Shown here: piece after piece, positions 23,512 through 34,429 of the stretch
Numbering within the stretch: position 1 is the first letter of the stretch
Layout: each line of letters begins with the position of its first letter
DNA from: Silene latifolia
Lineage: Eukaryota > Streptophyta > Magnoliopsida > Caryophyllales > Caryophyllaceae
Length of the DNA stretch: 64,000 nucleotides
Reading direction: 5' to 3'
Assembly (NCBI RefSeq): GCF_048544455.1
Contig: NC_133538.1
Coordinates: 143,341,922-143,405,921, forward strand
Notes under the pieces: generated by a model
The model's database searches: none
What the model saw: the letters and a program-made list of their open reading frames with translations, nothing else
Told to the model about the DNA's origin: nothing
Position numbers and translations under genes: made by a program

Positions 23512-23891
23512 TCCTCACAAGTGTATGTGCGATAACCGATTCTCATATCCTAAAATTTCTCCCACTCAATGTAAAACAATTTGCATGGATTTCTACTTCA
23601 GAACGGATCCTCAACGGATCTACAACGGCAACGGCCTCCGGTCTAGTGCAAGACCCCATGTTCGGCCCGAAACGAGCCCATGCACGGCCCACCACATTTT
23701 TGGGACCCGAGCTTCTCCTCTTTGGTGGTCTCATCACATCGGCGCTAGCTCCATCAACATAATCCTCAAAGAAGGCACGGTTGGCCTTGCCAACCTCTCG
23801 ATACTTCAAGTCGACAGCCTCGTCCTTACGGAATTTGGACCTCTCTTCCAAGGACGAAGCTCTTGACCACTTGACATAAGCGGGAGTCACC

Positions 23892-24874
23892 TGTGAGATT
23901 TATCTGTATGCATCCCTTTAAATTTAAGGACTACAACGAATTATAACATGATGAAACAAGTCATAAAATAAATTGCATAAATAAAATTATAAAGGATTAA
24001 GAAATAACCTTCGGTCCTAGCAAATACGGCCTAAAAAAAATATCAAAGTTGATATTCGCCTATCAGTTGCACCCAAGACGATATGAGAAATGCCCTTTGA
24101 TTATGCTAGAATCGATCCAAAATTACCAGATTAGTTTTAGGTTTTTTGTGTTTTTCCGATGAGAGGAGGCAAGGTTGAGTTAGGGTAAAAATTAGGTTGG
24201 AATGAATTCACCCATCTCACCCTCTTAAACCGTGTATGAGGGTGGATTAGGGTGGATTTTTCATCCTCTAATTTCCGGCCCAATTACCGAAACAATAAGG
24301 AGTTTTTAGTTCCTTATTTTCGGTTTCCAAAAATGTATAAATGTGTTAAATATAATTTGTCATCTAGTGAGGATCGAACCCATGACCTCTTGGTTTGAGT
24401 ACCCTCACTATTACCACTATGACACATTCATCTTGTTGATATTAAATATAACCGATTACATTTAATTACGAATTAACATATTAATTCGTCCAAGCTAACA
24501 TTACATACATTTAATTAAGTATAACTTATTATATTCAATTTACGAATTGACACTTAATTCGTCTCAACTAATATTATTTAATCTTCATTAAATAATTGTC
24601 TCATCAACACATTGACTAACTGTTTAGTCATATAAGGCATCAATGTGATTATATTTCTATAACCACATCTCTCAAACACATCCTATAGGTGTGACCTTTA
24701 GGGACCAGTTGATCACCGCCATCTGTATGATAATAACGTCAAACTCTCTAGCAAGCCAACCGTTATTAGGTAATCGTTAATCAACTGATTAAATATACGA
24801 AGTATACCCTTGTGAACCTTTAAGAGATTTAAAAATGTTATCACACTAATTTGTGGAGGACACAAGCTCCAACA
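23892..24874 (-). repeat. Extra LTR of Copia element G created by the tandem duplication
   Basis: Nearly identical to 22517-23499. It has no target duplication of its own with the element's other end, which agrees with duplication of an already integrated element rather than a second insertion. Confidence 0.9.
24366..24425 (-). other. tRNA-like segment in G LTR (copy 2)
   Basis: The same box-B-bearing segment as at 22991-23050, carried by the tandem duplication. Confidence 0.5.
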
Positions 24875-24960
24875 AACTCCCACTTGTCCTCACAAGTGTA
24901 TGTGCGATAACCGATTCTCATATCCTAAAATTTCTCCCACTCAATGTAAAACAATTTGCA

Positions 24961-25661
24961 AAATCTGTATTCACAAAGGTCGTATTTTATAAGTGATCTG
25001 TATCAAGAGTGGTTTCCCTGACTAGAGATTAACTTAACTGATAAACGAATCATCATTCGAGCATGGCCATGCATTTCAGGTACAATTCCTCGAGTGGCCC
25101 TGAGAAATAACTATACCTGATAAGGGTTGGATATTTTCCTCAACTCGAATCTTGCAGATGTAAGCACAGTATGAAATGACCCAGAAAAAAATCTACTTAG
25201 CCTCCAGTTACGGCAGACCGTGAGAAAGAAACCAAAGTCACCCAAAAACTGCCTTAATCTCAAGAGACAGTTGATAGTCAAAAGAATCGACTCTAGGAAC
25301 ACAATGGATGTCCTATCCACAACCTGGCACCGAATGATTTTAAACATTTAGGACTCCATTACGTTGTCACAAAAATTTGTCCTACGAGGTATCGTTATAA
25401 TCTCGCATTTGTGATCGATCAGTCAACAGTTTGACTTATGGCTCGTTGAACCCACCATCAATCGACTGCACAATATAATAGCCAGAGTTATCAGCTCTTG
25501 TAGGTGATTAGAGACCAAAACAAATTATATTGTAATTCAGTTCACTTTGTGGCGTTCAAAGTTGTCAGTACAATCCACATGAAAAACAAAATATTATTAT
25601 AAAACGATGAAGTTATAAATAGTATATGAAAAAGATAATGTATCAAATCCATAATCGACTA
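24961..25661 (-). other. G 3' non-coding region between pol and the polypurine tract
   Basis: The minus-strand pol frame ends near 25662, and nothing recognisable follows up to the duplication border. Short open frames here have no known domain. It may be the usual 3' untranslated part of the element. Confidence 0.5.
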
Positions 25662-27251
25662 CTACAACTCAGGAACACGTTTAATTCCCATGGAAATAAC
25701 GTGCCCTTCATGCTTATCAAAATTCAACGGTTTAGTGAGAGGGTCCGCGATGTTATCATCCGTCGCAATCTTGTCAATCACTATCTCTTCTTGCTCCACG
25801 TAATCACGGATCAGGTGAGCTTTCCGATGTACATGTCTAGATTTGTTGCTAGACTTTGGCTCCTTAGCCTGGAAGATGGCACCTCTATTGTCACAATAGA
25901 TGGTGATCGGGTCATTCGAACTAGGAACTATCGTAAGTCCTTGTAAGAATTGACGCATCCATATTGCTTCCTTAGCTGCTTCCGAAGCGGCATAGTACTC
26001 GGATTCAGTGGTAGAATTTTCTACAACACTTTGTTTGGAACTCTTCCAGCTGACCGCATCACCATTAAAAGTGAAGACGAACCCGGACTGAGATTTTGAA
26101 TCATCTCGATCCGTTTGGAAGCTAGCATCTGCGTAACTGATTGCGCATAGCTTAGTATCGCCTCCATAAGTCAATACCCTATCCTTAGTCCTCCGTAGGT
26201 ACTTGAGGATATTTTTAACAGCTATCCAATGTGTTTCACCTGGATTCTTTTGGTACCGAATCATCATACTCAATGCATATGCCACGTCCGGACGTGTGCA
26301 TATCATGGCACACATGATTGATACTATTGCAGATGCATAAGGAACACGACTCATGCACTCAATCCCTTCAGGCGTCGTGGGTGACTGAGACTTGCTCAAC
26401 TGCATCCCAGACGTCATTGGAAGGTTCCCCTTATTGGAGTTGGTCATGCTGAACTTCTCAAAAATCTTATCCAAATAAGACTCCTGACTAAGTGATAACG
26501 TACGTCGTGATCTATCTCGGTAGATACGGATTCCCAAAATGCGCTGTGCCTCACCCAGATCTTTCATCTGGAAATGGTTCTTCAACCATTCTTTAACCGA
26601 AGATAGGAGAGGAATGTCATTCTTAATCAGGAGTATGTCATCGACATACAATATCAAGAATACAATCTTGCTCCCACTCGACTTGATATATAAACATGGT
26701 TCTTCGACCGATCGAGTGAAACCATACTCTTTTATATATCACCTGGTCGAAACGATGATTCCAACTCCGAGAAGCTTGCTTAAGTCCATAAATGGAACGC
26801 TTAAGCTTGCATACTTTCTTAGGATGTTCAGGATCTATGAAACCTTCGGGTTGCACCATGTACAACTCTTCCTCCAAATAACCGTTTAAGAAGGCGGTTT
26901 TCACATCCATTTGCCAAATTTCATAATCATGAAAAGCGGCAATCACTAAGATTATCCGAATGGAACGTAGCATGACTACAGGTGCAAAACTCTCATCATA
27001 ATGCAATCCGTACACTTGAGTGAAACCTTTTGCCACTAGTCGTGCCTTATAGGTATCTGGTTGCGTGTCTACAGAACGCTTTATTTTGTAAAGCCATTTG
27101 CACTGTAGAGGTTTTACCTTATTAGGTAAATCAACTAGATCCTATACGTCATTCTCATACATGGAGTCCATCTCGGATTGCATGGCTTCGAGCCATAGCT
27201 TTGAGTCGGAACAGGCCATAGTACCTTTATAGGTAGCGGGTCATTACTCTC
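25662..27251 (-). pseudogene. RT-RH: Reverse transcriptase and RNase H of Copia element G
   Basis: Minus strand. The RT start 'LVAKGF.Q..G.DY.E.FAPV' type is visible as 'MAKGFTQVYGLHYDESFAPVV' split by variants, followed by 'WQMDVKTAFLNGYLEEELYM' and 'GLKQASRSWN'. A frameshift near 26720 breaks the chain before the catalytic LYVDD (YVDD codons 26648-26637). The second half runs openly through 'RPDVAYALSMM', 'SYADAS' and 'SWKSSKQSVVENSTTESEYYA' to 'DPLTKPL', which is the RNase H domain of Copia with its Asp and Glu residues. The end is at 25662. A stop and a frameshift also lie near 27130-27215 in the linker from integrase. Confidence 0.9.
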
Positions 27252-28755
27252 TAGGAGTAAAACGTCATTCTCCTCGACCATACCAATGTATCTGTCCGGA
27301 GGATGAGAGACTCTACCCGACCTCCTAGGTTCCTCAGGAATATTAACCATATCATCAGTTGGAGGAACAACTTCCTCCATCTGTTCCTCGGTTGTTGGTT
27401 GGAATCTCCGAAGCACTCGAAGGTTCTATTACTCGTCTTGTTCTCGAGAAATTCTTTCTCTAAGAACGTCGCACTAGCCGCAACAAAAACTCGATATTCG
27501 GTAGGCGAATAGAAGTAATGACCAAATGTTCCTTTTATATAACCTATAAAGTATGTCTTGACCGATCGCGGGCCGAGCTTATCTTCGTGTCTCCACTTGA
27601 CATAAGCCTCGCAGCCCCAAACCCGAATAAAGGACAAGTTAGGGACCGTTCCCTTCCACATTTCATATGGAGTCTTGTCGACGACTTTAGTCGGACTTCG
27701 GTTAAGTATAAGAGCGGTGACAAAGAGCAAAACCCCATAATGAATCGGCACTACCGTGTGACTCATCATGGATCGAACCATATCAAGTAAGGTTCGATTT
27801 CTCGTTCGGACACACCATTCAATTGAGGTGTTCCAGGTGGAGTTAACTGTAGAACGATTCCACAGTCTTTAAGGTGTTGATCAAACTCATTTGAAAGATA
27901 TTCGCCACCCCGATCTGAACGGAGTGCTTTAACCTTTCTACCCAGTTGGTTCTCAACCCTGTTCTGGTATTCCTTGAGTTTCTCAAAGGATTCACTTTTA
28001 TGCTTCATTAAGTAGACATATCCGTATCTACTCAAATCGTCCGTGAAAGTGATAAAATATCTATAGCCATCTCTAGCGGTAATTGACATAGGTCCACAAA
28101 CATCAGTATGTATGAGTCCTAATAGGTCACTAGCGTGCATTCCAACACCTTTGAAGGAAATTAGAGTCATTTTGCCAATGAGACATGATTCACACGTGCC
28201 ATATGTAGAAAATTCGAATGCGGGAATAGTCCTCTTATCGACGAGTTTCTTTACGCGTTTCTCATTTATGTGTCCCATTCGACAATGCCATAGATAGGTT
28301 TGATCTTTGTCACCAACCTTTAACTTATTATTATTCATGTGTAATACTTCCGTGGTTTGATCTAAGATGTAAATTCTATTCATGGAAACTGCTTTACCAT
28401 AAATCATTTCATTGAAAGAGAAAATACAGCGATTATCCTCTATTGAAAATGCAAAACCGTCTTTAGCAAGTACGGAAAAAGAAATAATGTTCTTAGACAA
28501 ACTGGGTACATAGTAACAGTTATTTAAAAATAACTCAAAACCACTAGGGAGTTGGATTACATATGTTCCCTTCGAGACAAAGCAAAGAACTCGTGCTCCA
28601 TTCCCGACTCGCAGGTCCACATCACCTTTTTCGAGAGGTATGATGTTCTTTAGGCCCTGCAAATGATTACACAGATGAGAACCACAACCAGTATCAAGTA
28701 CCCAAGTTCCGAAACTTAAATGGTTAATCTCAATCATATGAATATAAGATGACAT
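27252..28755 (-). pseudogene. pro-INT: Protease and integrase of Copia element G
   Basis: Minus strand. The protease active site LDTGCGSH starts near 28698. The integrase zinc finger has 'LWHCRMGHINEKRV' and 'CESCLIGKM' (about 28310-28170). The catalytic core shows 'HTDVCGPM', 'DRGGEYLSNEF' and 'TPQLNGVSER'. A single-base frameshift near 27785 separates this from the second half, with 'FLVTALILNRSPTK', 'TPYEMWKG' and 'VWGCEAYV'. A 'SGRVSHPPDRY' segment, common at the end of Copia integrase, lies at about 27320-27280 in a third frame. Confidence 0.9.
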
Positions 28756-29676
28756 ACCAACAGGAACGACGCGGCCTGCTTTGATGTCTTCACGGTAGAC
28801 GGGACAGTTCCTCCTCCAATGTCCAGTCTTTTGACAATGGTGGCACTCAATGTCACCGCCCTTGCTCTTTGCCTTGCCCTGTGAGCCACTAGTCTCACCG
28901 GGCCCACTTTTACCGTTTCCTGGCTTTTTAAACTTTGGCTTACCTACAGCTAGGTCGCCATGAGCCTTGCCCTTACCTTTACCCTTGTTGGAAATCGTGA
29001 GAACATCCTACTTCATGTTCCCACTCAATTTCATATCCTTCTCGGTCTGTACGAGAAGGGAGTGTAGCTCATGAGGACTCTTTTTCAAGTCATTCATGTA
29101 GTAGTTCGCCCTGAAAAGGGCAAAACCATCATGAAGAGAATAAAGCATTCGGTCAATGACAATGCTCTCACTGATTTTGGAATCAAGTGCCTCCATCTTC
29201 TTGACATTCTCAATCATGTGAAGAATGTGTGGGCTAACCGGTTGGCCCTTCTGGAGTTTCGCATCAAAGAAGCGACAGGTATGCTCATATGTAACGATTC
29301 TCGGTGCTTTTGAGAACTCGTTAGTGAGTGTGGTGAAAATCTTGTTCGCACCTTGGGCAATGAAGCGTCTCTGCAAATTGGTTTCCATTGCAAAGATGAG
29401 TACATTCTTTATCGCACCCGCTTCCATAACGAAGTCACTATAAGCGAGTGACTCGTTGACTCCTGCATTGGGGCCTGGGTTTACCGGTATTGGCTCGATT
29501 AAGTACCGAGCTTACCGTCGCAATGGCAACATTCCGTAGTGCCGCCTCCCGTCCGCAAAAGTTGGACCGTCGTTTTTCAGACGTGTGAACTGATTCATCT
29601 GGTCCATGAATATTTTCAGCCAGGACTCGCGTCCAAGTGTGGCACTAGGCATTTTGATTGCGTTATTTCCAGACAT
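28756..29676 (-). pseudogene. gag: gag of Copia element G with two in-frame stops
   Basis: The start ATG (29676-29674) opens MSGNNAIKMP, and the frame continues unbroken in phase into the protease except for a TAA at 29514-29512 (codon 55) and a TAG at 29010-29008. The middle part shows the retro-gag character ('FFDAKLQKGQPVSPHILHMIENVKKME'), and the zinc knuckle CHHCQKTGHWRRNC follows near 28850-28806. Because gag and protease are in one frame, the element used a single polyprotein. The two stops alone would abolish it. Confidence 0.88.
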
Positions 29677-31355
29677 TTTGTTGTAACAGTAAAATAAACA
29701 TTTTCTACACTGCGAAAAGAAGAATAAATAATAAGCATGTGCATCGATTTTAATTTAAGTCTAATGATCTAATGTCATAACGCGAAGACTCAAAACATTT
29801 ATACAATTGACCTTCCTCAAGAAATATATAAATGATCCCAAGACTCAATTATCTGTAAATTGATAAGCTAACCTTTTAGCTAATTCTACCGTTAGAATTC
29901 TTGGTCGATAAATTTCTGTAAATTCTATCTTTAGTCCATCATAATCACGAGAAACTCTTCGGACTATAATGTTGAGATAAACTAAGTCAACACAAACTAA
30001 TTACCGAATGTAGAGGGGGTCATATTACGCCTACCGACGAAGAAGGGATTCATTGTTGTTTGCCCTCATAAAGACTAATCTCGATTCCATTTTAGAGGAA
30101 GATCCCATCAACTTTATTTTAATTCATTTTAAGTGAACTAATATCTAGCATGCGTGAATGATTAAACTAAGATGATGGCTTAATAAACATGTGACATCTG
30201 TATGTCTATGAAAACTAACATACAACCTATATGTGTCAATTTTCATGCATTTTAGTAGGTGGTTTGGTTTTAGGCGTAATATGATGCATAAACTATCATT
30301 TGAATGAAAAGCAATAGGAATGAAAAACGTAAAAGCAATAATAAAGTCCTAGTGTGGCCTATCCTATCAAAATGAACATTAAATACAAGTTTGGAATCCA
30401 TCCTTGGACCCGAGAAGCTTGTCTTGATGTTCCATCTTGATCCATGTAGCGGGAGTGAGCTCCAATCTCTATCTTTAGTCTTCTTTGAAAATTACAATAA
30501 ATAAATTTACATGATAAACCTATTTATTACATTCTAATTTCAAAACCCAAAACTAAAGGAAAAATAAAGGAGATTCGAGATCTCATAATTACATAAAAAA
30601 TCATGTTTCCTTCATTACGAAAATATAATTTGACTAAGGCCACACTAAATATTACAAATTACAACCGATTGAAAAAAATACGTAAATAAATTCATTCAAC
30701 GATTCATTCAACAAAATGCATCAACTAAAAAAATTAAACACGCAAGACATAATTCTTTAATTATGTAGATTAATTTTCTAAACCACCTATTTAAAAACAA
30801 ATTAAGTGACAATTCCTTAATTAATCACATTAATTTCAATCTTAATTCATATTAAACTTGTAATAAGAATTTAATCCATCAATATTTTAAAATGCTTTAA
30901 AATAATTAGGTATCTTAAAATTGTGAACCGTTTCACAACAATTAATCATACATTGCAAAAACAAAAAAAACCAGCCCTTATCTTATTTTGTACACTGTTT
31001 TATCTGTAAAAACCGAAACAAGACAATTTTTTTTTTTTTTTTTTAAATCTGTCCTCTGTGAACAGTAACCACGTGAACAGTAGCAGGAAAAAAAAATTTC
31101 TTTTCTTGGATGCTTTTCAAATCGGCATAAACAAAAACAGCCGCAAAAAAAATTTAATCGGTTTTTCAGGAAAAACCGAAAGAAAAAAAAAACAGATTTT
31201 TTTTTAAATTACTGTTCATCCGTGAACTGTAACAGAAACAGAAAAAAATTCCACGTCTCAAAAAAATTCCAGCCGATTATATTTTTTTCGCAAACCCTAA
31301 TTATTGTTTACAAAAATTTTTATGAAAATCATCAAAATTAAAATTCGTGGCCTTG
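29677..31355 (-). other. Long leader of Copia element G, non-coding
   Basis: About 1.7 kb between the primer site and gag with no coding sequence visible on either strand. It is very A/T-rich, with homopolymer runs, for example an 18-base T run near 31027-31044 on the plus strand and several A-runs at 31090-31210. A leader of this length is long for a Copia element. Confidence 0.6.
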
Positions 31356-31367
31356 GCTCTGATACCA
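31356..31367 (-). promoter_or_regulatory. Primer-binding site of Copia element G
   Basis: The plus strand is GCTCTGATACCA, the complement of the initiator-Met site TGGTATCAGAGC, two bases from the LTR edge at 31370. Confidence 0.92.
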
Positions 31368-31369
31368 CT

Positions 31370-32325
31370 TGTGGGATTTATCTGTATGCATCCCTTTAAA
31401 TTTAAGGACTATAACGAATTATAACATGATGAAACTAGTCATAAAATAAATTGCATAAACAAACTTGTAAAGGATTAAGAAATAACCTTCGGTCCTAGCA
31501 AATACGGCCTAAGAATAATATCAAAGTTGATATTCGCCTATCAGTTGCACCCAAGACGATATGAGAAATGCCCTTTGATTATGCTAGAATCGATCCAAAA
31601 TTACCAGATTAATTTTAGGTTTTTTGTGTTTTTCCGATGAGAGGAGACAAGGTTGAGTTAGGGTAAAAATTAGGTTGGAATAAACCGTGTATGAGGGTGG
31701 ATTAGGGTGGATTTTTCATCCTCTAATTTCTGGCCCAATTACCGAAACAATAAGGAGTTTTTAATTCCTTATTTTCGGTTTCCAAAAATGTAAAAATCTG
31801 TTAAATATAAATTGTCATCTAGTGAGGATCGAACCCATGACCTCTTGGTTTGAGTACCCTCACTATTACCACTATGACACGTTCATCTTATTGATATTAA
31901 ATATAACCGATTACATTTAATTACGAATTAACATATTAATTCGTCCAAGCTAACATTACATACATTTAATTAAATATAACTTATTATATTCAATTTAATT
32001 GATGATTAATTGTCTCAACTAATATTATTTAATCTTCATTAAATAATTGTCTCAACAATACATTGACTAACTGTTTAGTCATATAAGGCATCAATGTGAT
32101 TATATTTCTATAACCACATCTCTCAAACACATCCTATAGGTGTGACCTTTAGGGACCAGTTGATCACCGCCATCTGTATGATAATAACGTCAAACTCTCT
32201 AGCAAGCCAACCGTTATTAAGTAATCGTTAATCAACTGATTAAATATACGAAGTATACCCTTGTGAACCTTTAAGAGATTTACAAATGTTATCACACTAA
32301 TTTGTGGAGGACACAAGCTCCAACA
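31370..32325 (-). repeat. 5' LTR of Copia element G
   Basis: 956 bp, TG...CA. It is visibly diverged from the 3' LTR pair and lacks about 28 bases present there. The duplication TCACC follows at 32326-32330. It carries the tRNA-like segment at 31821-31880. Confidence 0.93.
31821..31880 (-). other. tRNA-like segment in G LTR (copy 3)
   Basis: The same sequence as in the two other LTRs, still with an intact box B. It was therefore already part of the LTR when the element inserted. Confidence 0.5.
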
Positions 32326-32330
32326 TCACC

Positions 32331-33405
32331 CATGTCGTGGCAACGGGGTCTGGTACCTCCCAAAGCAGCCGAGTGGCCCACCATCTTTCAATGACCTCCA
32401 CAAGCTCGGAGTTCCGGAAAACATTCTCTTGGACAAGGGTATCTTGAACGGGCACCTTTTGTTGACCCTTCATTTCCCTCATGAGCCTTTCGAGATAGAT
32501 GAAGGAAGAAACTTTCAAACCCACCACCATCAAAGAACAAGGACTAGCACCCGAAGCGGGCTACCCCATGAAGGACCTCAAGTGCCACCATGGCACCACC
32601 CAACGGATGTGAGGACCACCCTCCTTTGCCAATCTTGCGACCCAATAAGCCTCGGTGGAAGCAGAGCTATCCGGGTACAACTTCTTTCTCATAGTAAGGT
32701 GACAGAAGGAATAAGAAGAAGAATCAACCGGAGGCTCTACATACCTTAGCCTCTCCAATAGCCACACTTGGAGGATCCTTGGGGACCCAAATGATGAGCC
32801 TCTCCACAAGAGCCTTCCTTGTCCAAAGCTTGGATGATCTCGCCAAGCACCAACCATGATGGATCTCTACCATGCTCCATTTGCTCAACCACATGAACAA
32901 GGGTCATGCTACGATAGCATTTCGGCCCCTCCTTCTTCAAAGCATCAACAAAGAGGTACACATGGATAAGGCAAAAGGCAAGCGCCCTTCTCCTAGCCAC
33001 CTCCGAAACATTGGCGGTTAATCGGTTTGAAAAGATGTTGATAAGAGCCAACATGTCCAGACCATGCGGAGCAAGAAGGAAGTTGACTTGACTTCTCGAC
33101 AAGCCCAACATTGAACGAAATTTCTCCTTGTAGCACAACCGGGGCGGAGGAAGCACCGTAACACAACCCGGCCACCCACCAATGGCTCCAACTTCTTTGG
33201 CAAGAGGACAAATTTCACCTTTCGGGAAAACGAAAACATGGTGTTTCGAATCCGAAAACCGAGAACATGCTTCGAGAAATGAGGATTGCACCTTGACTTG
33301 ATGGAGCACCAACAATTGACCAACTCCCATGCAAATAAGTTGATACTTTTCGGGAGGCGACTAATCCCGGCACCATTGTCGCAAAGCATTCTCAAAGGCA
33401 TCCAT
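32331..33405 (-). pseudogene. Antisense gene aORF1 of element E, main part
   Basis: The minus-strand start is at 33405 (MDAFENALRQWCRD), with a TAG at codon 15 (33363-33361), then an open frame from about 33330 to 32746. Conserved-looking segments are 'VFPKGEICPLAKEVGAIGGWP', 'HGLDMLALINIF', 'ARRRALAFCLIHVYLF', 'WLVLGEIIQALD' and, after a frameshift near 32800, 'YPDSSASTEAYWVARLAKEGGPHIRWVVPWW'. These resemble uncharacterised plant proteins of the DUF7745/plant-mobile-domain kind often found with Tat elements; this is from memory and not searched. The last codons before 32331 continue at 22516 beyond element G. No function is known. Confidence 0.7.
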
Positions 33406-34429
33406 GAAATATTTTTGTCGAAGAAGAAGAAGAGGTTTTATAGAGATGTTTTTGTGTTTCGGATGATGAAACAATGAAGCGCAAACATCACTATTTGTAC
33501 AAAAACAACCAGCGCGTTTTTCAGAAAAAGGGGAGAGCTGGCTCCCATCGCCAGGCCGCTCGCGCCTCTTTAGACCTTCTCCCAGGATTCCCGCTTTGAC
33601 TTGTCTCTTTCAAGTTGTGTTTTCTCCTGACACCTCAAACCTCCCGCCAGAGCGCTCGCGCCTCTTTGGGATGATCTAGGACATTTTGTGTTTCCTCACA
33701 CTCATATTTCCTTATTTTCGCGTTTTACGAACTCCGACACGGTTTTCAGGATGCAGCTTTAAACATACGAATTTTTCTTTCTTTCTTTTTTTAATGGGGG
33801 AAGGGCTAGTCTCCCCGATCCGCGACGGATCGTTTCCATGTCAGTCGAAAATTCCAAATTTTTTTTTGCTTTTTCGCAATTTTGCAGCAAAAATAAAAAT
33901 CGAGAATTGATAACACGACATCACTTTTCCTCAAAATTCAAGCGCTCACAAATTCGAGTCTTGTCCTCACAAAAACCAAATCAAATATACTCGTAAAAAT
34001 ATTTTCTAAAATTCTTCCCTGACGGTTTGAGTTTGAATTTTTCGAGTCACAAATCAATTTCAATAATTTCGATGCAATTTAATTCACGACACGAGTTAAT
34101 TGCTAAAATTTTCAAATCAATTCCTTTCGGAGTCCAAACGTGACGACTTGTCGCGGAATTTTTAAAATTCATTTCAATTTTTAACTTCGTGGCATCGTGG
34201 TTGATCTTTGTTTTCAATCAAATGCTTTTTACGCGTTTACGTTTACGCACGTGCTACCTGTTGCCTGTTTTCTACACTAACGATGCAGGAACTAATGCAA
34301 AGCAAAAGGGGAATTGACAGCCGACAACGATTCTCCAAAACACAACACAAAAAAGCCAAAAAATCACAAAATGAACCACAATCCAAAAACATATATATAT
34401 ACAAACCGCTTCACGCAAAATATAAATAT
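33406..34429. other. Spacer between the two antisense genes, with shared GC-rich block and hairpin
   Basis: A minus-strand TATAAAA lies at 33442-33436, close to the aORF1 start. The GC-rich block lies at 33515-33590, with GCTCGCGCCTC at 33558-33568, and a second motif copy lies near 33652-33662. At 33816-33832 CGATCCG-CGA-CGGATCG forms a perfect hairpin stem. The rest is AT-rich, with the likely end of aORF2 near 34430. No other gene is seen. Confidence 0.5.

Larger units (their letters stand above)
22211..23585. repeat. Tandem duplication, copy 1 (1,375 bp)
   Basis: The copy holds 306 bp of E antisense gene, a complete G LTR (22517-23499) and 86 bp of G internal sequence. It is followed immediately by copy 2 at 23586-24960. 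I see only about two differences, one at the LTR start (tgtggg against tgtgag) and one in an A-run. Both copies are preceded by, and copy 2 ends in, GCA, so the junction has 3 bases of microhomology. Confidence 0.92.
23586..24960. repeat. Tandem duplication, copy 2 (1,375 bp)
   Basis: The same content as copy 1, offset by 1,375 bases: aORF1 piece 23586-23891, LTR 23892-24874, and internal sequence to 24960, which then runs on into the G pol region. The aORF1 piece here is cut off from any gene. Confidence 0.92.
22517..32325 (-). mobile_element. Element G: Ty1/Copia retrotransposon with duplicated 3' end
   Basis: It is flanked by TCACC on both sides (22512-22516 and 32326-32330). The 5' LTR is at 31370-32325 and the 3' LTR at 22517-23499, with a further LTR at 23892-24874 from the later tandem duplication. 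The PBS is at 31356-31367. Genes read leftward in the order gag, protease, integrase, RT, RNase H, which is the Copia order. At least two in-frame stops and several frameshifts make it inactive. Sequence character is like TNT1-94-type polyproteins; I do not assign a lineage. Confidence 0.93.

Noticed and set aside
23892..24874. The extra LTR as an independent solo-LTR insertion
   Set aside because: It is flanked by copied E and G sequence with a constant offset of 1,375 bases and has no target duplication of its own; tandem duplication explains it.
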